From the NCBI GenBank assembly GCA_023700805.1, contig JAMPYF010000001.1:124001-188000 (forward strand): a stretch of DNA of 64,000 nt, in the 5' to 3' direction. Positions within the stretch are counted from its first letter, which is position 1; each line of letters begins with the position of its first letter. Source of the DNA: Sulfuritalea sp. (lineage in GTDB: Bacteria; Pseudomonadota; Gammaproteobacteria; Burkholderiales; Rhodocyclaceae). Both the position numbers and the translations under genes were made by a program. The notes below the pieces were generated by a model. That model worked only from the letters and a program-made list of their open reading frames with translations, was not told the origin of the DNA and searched no databases. This document shows, piece by piece, positions 27,364-36,142 of the stretch.

Positions 27364-27735
27364 TCACGCGTCGGGCTGCGCCTTCAGCGCATAGTCGGCC
27401 ATCGCCGCAAGAACGGAATCCGCCTCGCCCACCGGCGCGGCGAGCTTGATGACCAGGCCCGGGTGACGGTCCATGGCATTCGCCGCCAGTTGCGGCAGAT
27501 CCTTCTTCACATGGCTGCCTGCGGCCATGAATATCGGCACCACGACGATCAGCGTCGCGCCTTGGTCCACGAGGCAGGCAACGCCCTCATCGAAGCTCGG
27601 CCGCATCAGTTCGAGGAAGCCCGGCTCGACCAAAGCCTTCGGGTCGCGCGCCTTGATCGCGGCGCGGATGCGATGAAAAGGCTCAGCCCACTCCCGATTG
27701 CGCGCGCCATGGCCATAGAGCAGGATTGCCTTCAC
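27364..27735 (-). CDS. CbiX-like sirohydrochlorin chelatase family protein
   Basis: The 123-residue protein matches the small single-domain CbiX class that inserts metal into sirohydrochlorin-type rings. It begins VKAILLYGHGARNREWAEPF, where the His of GHG is the family's catalytic/metal residue. VPIFMAAGSHVKKDLPQL carries the second conserved His. The GTG start overlaps the stop of the MFS gene (GTGA). Its place next to nirS suggests a link to siroheme or heme d1 supply, but it is co-transcribed with the transporter rather than with nirS. Confidence 0.8.
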   Translation of the reverse strand: MKAILLYGHGARNREWAEPFHRIRAAIKARDPKALVEPGFLELMRPSFDEGVACLVDQGATLIVVVPIFMAAGSHVKKDLPQLAANAMDRHPGLVIKLAAPVGEADSVLAAMADYALKAQPDA

Positions 27736-29006
27736 TTCTTGTTCCCAGTTATCCAGATGTTGCGGCAGCCGGTTTCCCGGACGAACAGCGTTGCGACCCA
27801 GCCGGCGGCGGCGGCAGCCGTCAATAACAGCATGCCGTTGCGCCAGTCGCCCGCCGAATATATACGCACGCCGGCCTCCATTCTGCCATCCCAGGTCCGC
27901 TCCATGAGCCAGCCAACCATAGGCTGCAGGATTGCCGGGCCGAGAAAGATGCCGACATTCACCACGCTGGTGGCCATGCCGGAAAGCTGCGGCGGATTGA
28001 CTTCCTTGGCGCTGGCCCAGGACAGCGTGAAGCCGGCCGTGGCCAAGCCCATCGTGACGCACAGGCCATAGGTCGCCGCCAGCGGCAAGACTCCGTCGGC
28101 GCGCCAGGTCGCCCACAACCAGACACCCCAGCCCAGCACGTGCAGGCCGGAAACCGCCAGGGCGACCGCCTTGCGCCGTCCCACGGCGTCGGAAACGCGG
28201 CCCCACAAGGCAGAGCCGACAGCGAAGCCGAGGAAGTAAATGCTCACATGATTGGAGGCGACCGCGCGCGACATCGCATGCATCTGCGTCAGGTAGGGCA
28301 CGGCCCAGAGTCCGGCGAAAGTGAAGAAGGCGCCCGACAGCCCGGCGTTGGCGAAGAAGCCGGGCCAGGTCGCGCGGTTCTTCAGCACCGAAACCAGACC
28401 GGACAGCCAGGCCGTGCGATCCACCTTGCCGGCCGGGGTTTCGATGACCCAGGCGCGGCTGGCGAAGGCCAGCGCGAAGGACAGCAGGCCGACCACGACG
28501 AAGACCTGGCGCCAGCCCGCGGCCTGGGTCGCCCAGGCCAGCGGTGCGCCGGCCAGGATCGAACCCAGATTGCCGATCAGCATGCACAGGCCGGTCAGCG
28601 TGGCGAAGCGGCGTTCGTCGAAACCGATCGCCAGCAGCTTCAGCATGGCGATGAAGGTCACCGACACGCCGAGGCCGACCAGGGTGCGGCCGACGAAGGC
28701 CAGCTCGAAGCTCGGCGCCAGACCGAACAGGATCGCGCCGACGCCGGCCACCAACCCCCCCCACCAGAGGATGCGGCGCGGGCCGAGGGTATCGGCCAGC
28801 ACCCCGGTCGGGATCTGCATCAGCGTGTAGACGTAGAAGTAGGTGGCCGCCAGCGTGCCGAGTTGCGCGCCGCCAATGGCGAAGCTGACCTGCAGGTCGC
28901 CCGAAATCGCCGCCGGGGCGACGCGGTGGAAGAAGGACAGCAGGTAGGCGGCAATCGCCACGCCGAGGCCGAGCAGCACGGCCGGCCGGGTGGCGGAGCC
29001 GGTCAT
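27732..29006 (-). CDS. MFS transporter
   Basis: The 424-residue integral membrane protein has about 12 predicted helices and the MFS signature between helices 2 and 3, GVLADTLGPRRILWWGG. A second loop reads GRVSDAVGRRKAVAL. Its substrate is not evident. Its start overlaps the stop of the hydroxyacid dehydrogenase gene (ATGA) and its stop overlaps the CbiX-like gene, so all three are coupled. Transport of a 2-hydroxy or 2-keto acid related to the dehydrogenase is a reasonable guess only. Confidence 0.87.
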   Translation of the reverse strand: MTGSATRPAVLLGLGVAIAAYLLSFFHRVAPAAISGDLQVSFAIGGAQLGTLAATYFYVYTLMQIPTGVLADTLGPRRILWWGGLVAGVGAILFGLAPSFELAFVGRTLVGLGVSVTFIAMLKLLAIGFDERRFATLTGLCMLIGNLGSILAGAPLAWATQAAGWRQVFVVVGLLSFALAFASRAWVIETPAGKVDRTAWLSGLVSVLKNRATWPGFFANAGLSGAFFTFAGLWAVPYLTQMHAMSRAVASNHVSIYFLGFAVGSALWGRVSDAVGRRKAVALAVSGLHVLGWGVWLWATWRADGVLPLAATYGLCVTMGLATAGFTLSWASAKEVNPPQLSGMATSVVNVGIFLGPAILQPMVGWLMERTWDGRMEAGVRIYSAGDWRNGMLLLTAAAAAGWVATLFVRETGCRNIWITGNKK

Positions 29007-29977
29007 CGCAGCACTTCGGGGTTGAGCAGATTCGGCGGCCGCTGGCCTCCGAGGGCGGCGATCAGGTTGTCGGCCGCCGTCATCGCCATGGCCATGCGCG
29101 TCGCCCGCGAACTGGAGCCGATGTGCGGCGTCAGCGCGACGTTGTCGAGTTCGAGGAAGCCGGGATTGAACTTCGGCTCGCCCTCGAACACGTCTAGCCC
29201 GGCACCCGCCAGGCGCCCCTCGCGCAAGGCCGCAATCAGCGCCTCGTCATCGACAATGCCGCCGCGCGCGACATTGATCAGGTGCGCCGTCGGCTTCATC
29301 AGCGCCAGTTCGGCGGCGCCGATGGTGTGATGGCTTTCCGGCGAATAGGGCAGCAGCAGTACCAGGAAATCGGCTTCGCGCAGCAGGGTCTGCTTGTCCA
29401 CCCATTTCGCGCGGCATTCGGCCTCGCGCTCGGCCGGCAGCGGCGTGCGCTTGTGGTAGATCACCTTCATGTCGAAGCCCAGCGCGCGCCGCGCCACGGT
29501 CTGGCCGATGCGCCCCATGCCGAGGATGCCGAGCGTGGCGTGATGCACGTCCGTGCCCAGCCACTGAATGAACTGCCAGCCCTTCCACTCTCCATTGCGC
29601 AGCCAGCGTTCCGCCGCCGGCAGGCGACGCGCGCTGGCCATCAGCAGCGCCCAGGCGAGATCGGCCGTGGTGTCGTCGAGCACGCCGGGCGTGTTGGTCG
29701 CCATCACGCCCGCCTTTGAGCAGGCGGCGAGGTCGATATTGTTGTAGCCGACGGCGAAATTGCAGATCGCTTTGAGCCCCGGCGCGGCGGCGATGACCTC
29801 GGCCGTGATCGGATCGGTGGCTGCGGTCAGGGCGCCGGCCTTGCCGGCCAGGCGTGCCTTGAGCCCTGCCACGCCGAGTACCGCATCCGCCTGATTGTCA
29901 TCGACCTCGAAGTGCTGGCGCAGGCGCTCCAGCACTTCGGGAAAGACTTCGCGCGCGACAAGAATTCTCGGTTTCAT
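29003..29977 (-). CDS. D-2-hydroxyacid dehydrogenase (glyoxylate/hydroxypyruvate reductase type)
   Basis: NAD(P)-dependent enzyme of 324 residues. It shows the nucleotide motif LGILGMGRIGQTVARRA, the catalytic Arg in INVARGGIVDDEAL, the Glu in LDVFEGEP and the His in TPHIGSSSRATR. The N-terminal CNFAVGYNNIDLAACSKAGV is typical of the glyoxylate reductase/GyaR group. It probably reduces glyoxylate or hydroxypyruvate, or oxidises a 2-hydroxy acid. The TRAP transporter genes lie just upstream on the same strand, 12 bp away, so the imported acid may be its substrate. Confidence 0.9.
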   Translation of the reverse strand: MKPRILVAREVFPEVLERLRQHFEVDDNQADAVLGVAGLKARLAGKAGALTAATDPITAEVIAAAPGLKAICNFAVGYNNIDLAACSKAGVMATNTPGVLDDTTADLAWALLMASARRLPAAERWLRNGEWKGWQFIQWLGTDVHHATLGILGMGRIGQTVARRALGFDMKVIYHKRTPLPAEREAECRAKWVDKQTLLREADFLVLLLPYSPESHHTIGAAELALMKPTAHLINVARGGIVDDEALIAALREGRLAGAGLDVFEGEPKFNPGFLELDNVALTPHIGSSSRATRMAMAMTAADNLIAALGGQRPPNLLNPEVLR

Positions 29978-29989
29978 GATCCTTCCCGC

Positions 29990-32023
29990 TCAGTTTGCAT
30001 AGAGCACGCCGGGCAGCCACATGCCGATCTCGGGGAAGATGTAGAGCAGCGCCAGGGCAAACACCTGAATGACCATGAACGGCATCATGCCGGCGAATAT
30101 CTGGTTCAGGCTCACGTGTGGCGGCGACACCCCCTTCAGATAGAAGGCCGCCATCGCCACCGGCGGCGACAGGAAGGCCGTTTGCAGGTTGAGTGCGACC
30201 AGCAGCCCGAAGAACAGCGGATCGACGTGGAAATGCGGCAACAGGGGAATGAAAATCGGCATGAAGATGACGATGATCTCGGTCCATTCCAGCGGCCAGC
30301 CGAGGATGAAGATGATGAACTGGGACAGCAGCATGAACTGCAGGGGCGTCATGTTGAGCGACAGCACCCATTGCTCGACCAGATTCTGCCCGCCCAGAAG
30401 CGCGAAGGCTGCGGAAAAGATCGAGGAGCCGACAAACAGCCAGCAGACCATGGCCGAGGTCTTGGCCGTGAGGAAGACCGACTCCTTGACCACGGCGAAG
30501 TTGAGCTGCTTGTAGGCCGCGGCAAGAATGAAACCACCCGCCGAGCCGAGAGCGGCCGCCTCCGTCGGCGTCGCGAAGCCGAAGACGATACTGCCCAGCA
30601 CCGCAAGAATCATCAGCGCCAGCGGGAAGAAAGATCCCAACAGCATCTTGAACACTTCGAGGCGAACGAAGGTAAATATGGCGTAGAAGCCCACCGCACT
30701 GGTGACGCTGACGCCGAGCACGATCCAGTACCAGAGGGGAATCGGCCGACGCTCCGCGTCAGGAGTTGTGCCTCCGGCAGCGCCGGAGGCGGTATCCCCT
30801 GCGGATGGCGCTGACGGTGCGGCGGCAGTTGCCGACTTGACCGGCTCCGCAGCGGAGTTGGCCGCTGGCGGCTCCTTGACGCCGTCCGCGGGAGGTTCCT
30901 TGAGGTCGCCATCGGCAGGCGGCTCCTTGAGATCGCCGCCCTCGTCCTTGGGTTCGGCCAGGCCGCCCTCTTCCTTGGGCTCGTCGAGCCCGCCGGGGGT
31001 TCCCTCGGCCGCCTCTTCGACGACGCCGCCGCCCATTTCGACCAGGCCAGCGGCTTCGTTCGTAAGCACGGGCTTGGTCGCCAGGTGCCAGGTGAAGCCC
31101 AGGAACAGTACCAGCGCCATCGCCGGCAGCAGCGCCACGAATCCCTGTTTGGCAATCACTCCAGTACTGATGCCCAGGTTGCGCGAGCCCTTCAGGGCGC
31201 CGATCAGGCCCGGCAATACGCGATGGCTGATCGCATCGCGCATCTTTTCGTTGGCCGCCGGCAGGTCGACGTGGCGTTCCTCCATCGGCAGTGGCGGCGC
31301 CAGGTGGGGCTTCCACTTGGCGACGATGATCACGTAACCGATATAAAGGCTGGCCAGCATAATGCCAGGGAAGAAGGCGCCGGCGTAGAGCTGCACCACC
31401 GATACACCCGCCGTGGCGCCATAGACGATCAGCAGCACCGAGGGCGGGATCAGGATGCCTAGGCAGCCGCCGGCGGTGATCACGCCGGCCGAAAGCCGCA
31501 CGTCATAGCCGGACTTGAGCATGGCCGGCAAGGCCAGCAGGCCCATCAGCGTCACCACGGCACCGACGATGCCGGTGGCCGTGGCAAAGATCGCGCAAGT
31601 CACCAGCGTCGCCACGGCCAGTGCGCCGGGCAGGCGCGCCAATGCCAGTTCCAACGCACGGAACAGCTTGGCGATCAGGTTGGCGCGCTCGACCAGGTAG
31701 CCCATGAAGACGAACAGCGGAATCGAGATCAGCACGTCGTTGGACATCACCGAATAGGCACGCTGCACCATCAGGTCCAGCGTCTGCCTCACGGCAAGAT
31801 CCGGGTTGCCGCTGCGATAGGCCAGCCAGGCGAAGAACACGCCCATGCCCATCAGGGTGAAAGCGGTCGGAAAGCCGAGCATGATCGCGACCACCACCAG
31901 CGAGAGCATCAGCAGGCCGATATGGCCGTTCTGCATGTTGCTCCAGGGCATGAAGATGACGGTGACGGTTAGGATCGCCGCCATCAGCGAGAAACCGAAC
32001 CAGAGTTCCTTCCTGATCTTCAT
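29990..32023 (-). CDS. TRAP transporter large permease (DctM) with a long acidic insertion
   Basis: Membrane subunit that drives uptake of an organic acid by the sodium gradient. Typical members have about 430 residues; this one has 677. The N-terminal half is normal (FPTAFTLMGMGVFFAWLAYR, GGCLGILIPPSVLLIVYG) and the C-terminal half resumes with FGFATPTEAAALGSAGG. Between them, residues about 240-470 form an insertion. It has two extra membrane segments around a low-complexity part (331-425) made of imperfect repeats of DLKEPPADG and EPKEEGGLA. The start overlaps the small-permease stop (ATGA). Confidence 0.92.
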   Translation of the reverse strand: MKIRKELWFGFSLMAAILTVTVIFMPWSNMQNGHIGLLMLSLVVVAIMLGFPTAFTLMGMGVFFAWLAYRSGNPDLAVRQTLDLMVQRAYSVMSNDVLISIPLFVFMGYLVERANLIAKLFRALELALARLPGALAVATLVTCAIFATATGIVGAVVTLMGLLALPAMLKSGYDVRLSAGVITAGGCLGILIPPSVLLIVYGATAGVSVVQLYAGAFFPGIMLASLYIGYVIIVAKWKPHLAPPLPMEERHVDLPAANEKMRDAISHRVLPGLIGALKGSRNLGISTGVIAKQGFVALLPAMALVLFLGFTWHLATKPVLTNEAAGLVEMGGGVVEEAAEGTPGGLDEPKEEGGLAEPKDEGGDLKEPPADGDLKEPPADGVKEPPAANSAAEPVKSATAAAPSAPSAGDTASGAAGGTTPDAERRPIPLWYWIVLGVSVTSAVGFYAIFTFVRLEVFKMLLGSFFPLALMILAVLGSIVFGFATPTEAAALGSAGGFILAAAYKQLNFAVVKESVFLTAKTSAMVCWLFVGSSIFSAAFALLGGQNLVEQWVLSLNMTPLQFMLLSQFIIFILGWPLEWTEIIVIFMPIFIPLLPHFHVDPLFFGLLVALNLQTAFLSPPVAMAAFYLKGVSPPHVSLNQIFAGMMPFMVIQVFALALLYIFPEIGMWLPGVLYAN

Positions 32024-32676
32024 TTGGCCGCTCCACCGTGAGCCGAGGGATGAGCCCCTTCCTGGGCGACGACAAAGCGGTCGAGGGCGGCGATATCTTC
32101 GTCCTTGACGTGCACCATTTCCTTGAGTTTCTTGAGGTCGACTTCCTCGACGTCCTGCTCGCGCGACGGCCATTCGCCGTCACGGATGCAGATGATGCAG
32201 CGAATGATCTCGACCACCCCCTGCAGCAGCAGGAAAGCGCCGGCCACGGGAAGCACGGTCTTGAACGGGTAGACCGGCGGACCGTCGGCGGTGACGTTCG
32301 AATGCTCGTTGATGGCCCAGGCCTCGTCGGCGAAATTGTAGCCGGCCCAGGCCAGTGCGAACACGCCAGGAATGAAAAACAGGAAATACAGCAGCAGGTC
32401 CAGGCTGGCCTGGACCCGCGGCGAAAAGAATCCATACAGAACGTCGCCGCGCACGTGGCCATTCTTGGACAGGGTATAGGCGCCGGCCATCATGAACACG
32501 GTGCCGTACATCATGATCATGACGTCGAAGGCCCAAGGGTGCGGGTTATCGAAGGCATAACGCGAAACCACCTCCCAGGTGATCATGAAGGTAAGCGACA
32601 CAATCAGCCAGGAAAAGGCCTGGCCGACAAAGGTGCTGATCTTGTCTATCGTCAGCAGAATATTCTGGATTTGCAT
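32020..32676 (-). CDS. TRAP transporter small permease (DctQ)
   Basis: The 218-residue membrane protein has four helices, with the family motifs VVSRYAFDNPHPWAFDVMIM and AGAYTLSKNGHVRGDVLYG. An extended hydrophilic C-terminal tail (about 170-218) contains VDLKKLKEMVHVKDEDI, which is longer than usual. It pairs with the large permease encoded immediately downstream, with which it overlaps by 4 bp. Confidence 0.92.
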   Translation of the reverse strand: MQIQNILLTIDKISTFVGQAFSWLIVSLTFMITWEVVSRYAFDNPHPWAFDVMIMMYGTVFMMAGAYTLSKNGHVRGDVLYGFFSPRVQASLDLLLYFLFFIPGVFALAWAGYNFADEAWAINEHSNVTADGPPVYPFKTVLPVAGAFLLLQGVVEIIRCIICIRDGEWPSREQDVEEVDLKKLKEMVHVKDEDIAALDRFVVAQEGAHPSAHGGAAK

Positions 32677-32753
32677 AACTTGGCCTGCTGAAAAAAATCA
32701 ACCACCCGGAGCCCGTCCGGATGGTTGATGGATGATCATGGTACGGGAACTTC

Positions 32754-33920
32754 TCAACCCTTCTTCTTGGGTGCAGCGGCCGCCTTCTTGCCTCCGAAGA
32801 AATGGCTCACCGCCATACGACGGCTGACATAGGTGTCCTGGTCCCATTTCACCGCGCGCTCGGCGAACGCTCTTTGCGATGCGGCGATTTCCTTGAACAG
32901 GGGGTTTTCCGCCGACTTCTTGTCCATGATCTCGGACCACAGCGTCAGCTGCTTCTGCAGCACCGCATCCGGGGTCTTGTAGAACTTGACCTTGTCCTTG
33001 GTCTGGAGCTCGATGTAGTCCTTGGAATAGCGATCGATCGCCTTCCAGGACATGTCGGCCGACGCCGCTTCCACCGCACCGGCGATGATCGCCCTCATTT
33101 TCGCCGGCAAAGCATCGTACTTCGGCTTGTTGAACATGATCTCGAAGGTCTCGGCGCTCTGGTGGTAGCTCTGCAGCATGCAGACTTTGGACACGTCGGC
33201 GAAGCCGAGCAGGCGGTCCGAGGTGGCATTGTTGAACTCGGCCGCATCGAGCAGGCCGCGATCCATGGCCGGCACGATCTCGCCGCCGGGCAGCGCATTC
33301 ACCGCGGCGCCCATGGCCGTGAACAAGTCGATGGCGAGGCCGTTGGTGCGGAACTTGAGGCCCTTGAAGTCTTCCGGCTTGGTAACCGGCTTCTTGAACC
33401 AGCCCAAGGGCTGCGTCGCCATCGGACCGTAGAGGAAGGACTGCACCGTGGTGATGCCGATCGACGCATACAGCTTGGCCAGCAATTCGGCGCCGCCGCC
33501 GTACTTGTGCCAGGCCAGCAGCATGTTGGCGTCCATGCCGAAGGCCGGACCGGAGTTCCACAGCGCCAGCGCGTTCTGCTTGCCGTAGTGGTAGCCCAGC
33601 ACGCCGTGGCCGCCGTCCAGCGTGCCCTTGGACACGGCCTCGAGCAGACCGAAGGCGGGAACCACCGCACCGGCGGGCAGCACTTCGATCTTGAGGTCGC
33701 CGCCGGTCATGTCGTTGACCTTCTTGGCGAAGTCCAGCGCGTATTCGTGAAAAATGTCCTTGGCCGGCCAGGTGCTCTGCCAGCGCATGCTGATCGGCCC
33801 GGCCTGGGCCGCGGCGATCATCGGGAAACCCGCTGCTACGGCGCCCACTGTGCCGGTGGCGGCAGCAGCGAGGAACTTGCGGCGGGACGGTTTTTGCTCG
33901 GTCTGCTTGGTGTCGGACAT
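32754..33920 (-). CDS. TRAP transporter substrate-binding protein (DctP)
   Basis: Periplasmic receptor of the TRAP system, 388 residues. It has a Tat-type signal, SRRKFLAAAATGTVGAVAAG, ending near AAAQA. The conserved segment KFRTNGLAIDLFTAMGAA includes the Arg that binds the substrate carboxylate. FNNATSDRLLGF and YHQSAETFEIMFNK are like those of the 2-keto-acid/lactate binders (TakP group), so a 2-keto or 2-hydroxy acid is the likely ligand. The ATG at 33920 has a perfect AGGAGG 5 bp upstream. It is the first gene of the TRAP operon and is divergent from a FadR-type regulator. Confidence 0.92.
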   Translation of the reverse strand: MSDTKQTEQKPSRRKFLAAAATGTVGAVAAGFPMIAAAQAGPISMRWQSTWPAKDIFHEYALDFAKKVNDMTGGDLKIEVLPAGAVVPAFGLLEAVSKGTLDGGHGVLGYHYGKQNALALWNSGPAFGMDANMLLAWHKYGGGAELLAKLYASIGITTVQSFLYGPMATQPLGWFKKPVTKPEDFKGLKFRTNGLAIDLFTAMGAAVNALPGGEIVPAMDRGLLDAAEFNNATSDRLLGFADVSKVCMLQSYHQSAETFEIMFNKPKYDALPAKMRAIIAGAVEAASADMSWKAIDRYSKDYIELQTKDKVKFYKTPDAVLQKQLTLWSEIMDKKSAENPLFKEIAASQRAFAERAVKWDQDTYVSRRMAVSHFFGGKKAAAAPKKKG

Positions 33921-34041
33921 AGTCTCCTCCTGGGAAAATTTGAGATCTGGCAGTCGCCGGACTATTGCCATGGCGAGCTGCGATCCTGTTTTTGAACCAA
34001 CGGTGCTGCAACTGACGAAGGCACTTTACCAGAAAGAGAAT

Positions 34042-34052
34042 TTGTCTGACAA
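34042..34052. promoter_or_regulatory. FadR/GntR-type operator overlapping the regulator's -35
   Basis: TTGTCTGACAA is a perfect palindrome with one central base. Its left half is also a -35 (TTGTCT), 17 bp before a -10 (TAATAT, 34065-34070). The regulator probably represses itself and the divergent TRAP operon here. Confidence 0.65.
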
Positions 34053-34076
34053 TAGGACAACTATTAATATTTATCC

Positions 34077-34871
34077 ATGCCGACCACACCTTCGAAAACT
34101 GCGGAACCGGGCACCGAACTGAGCCGCATCGCTCGGCCCTTGCGCCTTTCCGAAGAGGTTTCCGGTGATCTGCAGCGTCGTATCGCACGCGCCGAGCTGA
34201 AACCGGGAGACCGGCTGCCGACCGAAAAGGCGTTGGGCGACGCTTTTGGCGTCAGTCGCGCCGTGGTGCGCGAGGCGATTGCGCGGCTCAAGGCTGATGG
34301 CCTGATCGAAACCCGCCAGGGCTCGGGGGCCTTTGTCGTCGAGGCGCCCAAAACCATCAACCTGCGCTTCTGGCAGGGCGCGGGGCCGGAACTCGACGAA
34401 CTGCGCGACATCTTCGAACTGCGGGCCATGGTCGAAGGCGCCGTGGCCGAGTTGGCGGCGCAGCGCCGCGATGAAAGCGACCTGAAGACCATGGCCGAAC
34501 ATCTGCAGGCGATGGACGAAGCAATGGCCGCCGGCCGCGACGGCACGGAAGCGGACGACAATTTTCACATCGCGCTGGCCAGGGCAACGCACAATGCCTA
34601 CGTCAGCCAGCTGGTGGAATTTCTTGGGCGCCATTTTTCCGATTCGCGCAAGCTCTCCTGGCAGGGAACGCGGCGCGAACTGGCTCACCCGCACGAAGCC
34701 CAGAATGAGCATCGCGCCCTCTTCGATGCCATTTCGCGTGGCGACGCCGAAGCGGCGCGCCGCTGTGCACAGGAGCATCTGCGCGGCACCGCCGGCCGCT
34801 TCGGCATCAAGCTGGCACTCGATCTCGACAGAAACCCGCCAATGGCGGAAAAAATCCCTCGCAAACGCTAA
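34077..34871 (+). CDS. FadR/GntR-family transcriptional regulator (FCD domain)
   Basis: The 264-residue protein has an N-terminal GntR winged helix (LKPGDRLPTEKALGDAFGVS, then RAVVREAIARLKADGLI). Its C-terminal FCD helical domain has His at the usual metal sites (DDNFHIALARATHN, HPHEAQNEH, AQEHL). FCD regulators sense small organic acids, which fits the divergent TRAP uptake operon. A promoter with TTGTCT and TAATAT places the transcription start at or within a base or two of the ATG, so the mRNA may be leaderless; no ribosome binding site is present. Confidence 0.92.
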   Translation: MPTTPSKTAEPGTELSRIARPLRLSEEVSGDLQRRIARAELKPGDRLPTEKALGDAFGVSRAVVREAIARLKADGLIETRQGSGAFVVEAPKTINLRFWQGAGPELDELRDIFELRAMVEGAVAELAAQRRDESDLKTMAEHLQAMDEAMAAGRDGTEADDNFHIALARATHNAYVSQLVEFLGRHFSDSRKLSWQGTRRELAHPHEAQNEHRALFDAISRGDAEAARRCAQEHLRGTAGRFGIKLALDLDRNPPMAEKIPRKR

Positions 34872-34915
34872 ACTGGCGGCCGCGCCCATCCCAGCATAAC
34901 CACGTCCCCACCTCC

Positions 34916-35632
34916 ATGCTCGATATTTCGACCGCCGCATTCTGGATCGCCGTACTGCAAATAATCCTGATCGACATCCTGCTCGGCGGCGATAATGCCG
35001 TAGTCATCGCGCTAGCCTGCCGCAAGCTGCCCGACGAGCAGCGCAAAAAGGGCATTTTCTGGGGCGTCGTGGGCGCCATCGGCCTGCGCATCGTGCTGAT
35101 CTTCTTCGCCCTGCAGCTTTTGGCCGTGCCCTGGCTCAAGATCGTCGGCGCCCTGCTGCTGTTCTGGATCGGCGTCAAGCTGTTGCTACCCGAAGATGAC
35201 GGGCATGGCGAGGTCGCCGCATCGACCTCGCTGGCCGGCGCGATCAAGACCATCATCGTCGCCGACGCGGTGATGAGCCTGGACAACGTCATCGCCGTGG
35301 CCGGCGCCGCCAACGGCAGCATGCTGCTGGTGGTGTTCGGCATCCTGGTCTCGATCCCGATCGTGGTCTGGGGCAGCCAACTGGTGCTGAAGCTGATGGA
35401 CCGCTATCCCGTAGTGATCACGGCCGGCGGCGCCCTGCTCGGCTGGATCGGTGGCGGCATGATGGTTTCCGATCCGGCCTTGCCGGCCGGGCTGCTCGAC
35501 GGCATACCCTATGTCAAGACGATTGCGGCGACGATCGGCGCCGCGCTGGTGGTCGCCATCGGCAAATGGCTGTCGCTGCGCGCCACGCCGCGCGCCGCAG
35601 TCGAACTTACCACCGAGGACAAGAAATCATGA
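34916..35632 (+). CDS. TerC family membrane protein (YjbE-like)
   Basis: The 238-residue integral membrane protein has seven hydrophobic segments and the two paired TerC motifs, IDILLGGDNAVVIALACR and VADAVMSLDNVIAVAGAANG, whose Asp residues are thought to bind metal. TerC relatives take part in manganese efflux or metal loading of secreted proteins. No riboswitch fits into the 44 bp before it. The stop overlaps the start of the UspA gene (ATGA). Confidence 0.92.
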   Translation: MLDISTAAFWIAVLQIILIDILLGGDNAVVIALACRKLPDEQRKKGIFWGVVGAIGLRIVLIFFALQLLAVPWLKIVGALLLFWIGVKLLLPEDDGHGEVAASTSLAGAIKTIIVADAVMSLDNVIAVAGAANGSMLLVVFGILVSIPIVVWGSQLVLKLMDRYPVVITAGGALLGWIGGGMMVSDPALPAGLLDGIPYVKTIAATIGAALVVAIGKWLSLRATPRAAVELTTEDKKS

Positions 35633-36057
35633 CCCAAAAATGGCTGGTACCGGTCGACGGCTCAGAGATCGCGTTGCACTCGATAGACTGGATCATCAAG
35701 CACGCCGCGGATTGTCGCGAGCCGCCGCAGATCCTGCTGATCAACGTCCAGATGTCGCTGCCCAACGATATCGGCCGCTTCATCAACGCCGACACGCTGC
35801 GCGAGTTTCACCTTGAAACCGGCATGGCGGCACTCGCCGCGGCGCGCGACCGGCTGACGGCAGCCGGCTTCGCCGCCGAGTTGCACGTCCTGGTGGGCGA
35901 CCCGGCATCGACCATCACGGAATTTGCCGACAGCCATGGCTGCAGCCAGATCCTGATCGGTACCCACGGCAACAGCGGGCTCACGGGCAGCTTGCTCGGA
36001 TCGGTGGCGATGAAAGTGGTGCACCGGGCGAAATTGCCGGTGCTGTTGATCCGCTGA
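35629..36057 (+). CDS. Universal stress protein (UspA family)
   Basis: The 142-residue cytoplasmic protein starts WLVPVDGSEIALHSIDWII and ends with the ATP-binding motif GTHGNSGLTGSLLGSVAMKV, which fits G-2x-G-9x-G-(S/T). It is therefore of the ATP-binding Usp class. It overlaps terC by 4 bp and is likely cotranslated with it. Confidence 0.93.
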   Translation: MTQKWLVPVDGSEIALHSIDWIIKHAADCREPPQILLINVQMSLPNDIGRFINADTLREFHLETGMAALAAARDRLTAAGFAAELHVLVGDPASTITEFADSHGCSQILIGTHGNSGLTGSLLGSVAMKVVHRAKLPVLLIR

Positions 36058-36142
36058 GCCCCGCCCCGCGGCCAAACCGGCTGCAGTCACCGGTCGCTTC
36101 GGCGTCGAACGGCCATGCGAACTCCGCTTGGTCGGCACATGC

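Noticed and set aside
28003-28020. CTTGGCGCTGGCCC in the MFS gene as another dispersed repeat
   Set aside because: It lacks the AGTTGG start and the CACGGCG end and is ordinary coding sequence.
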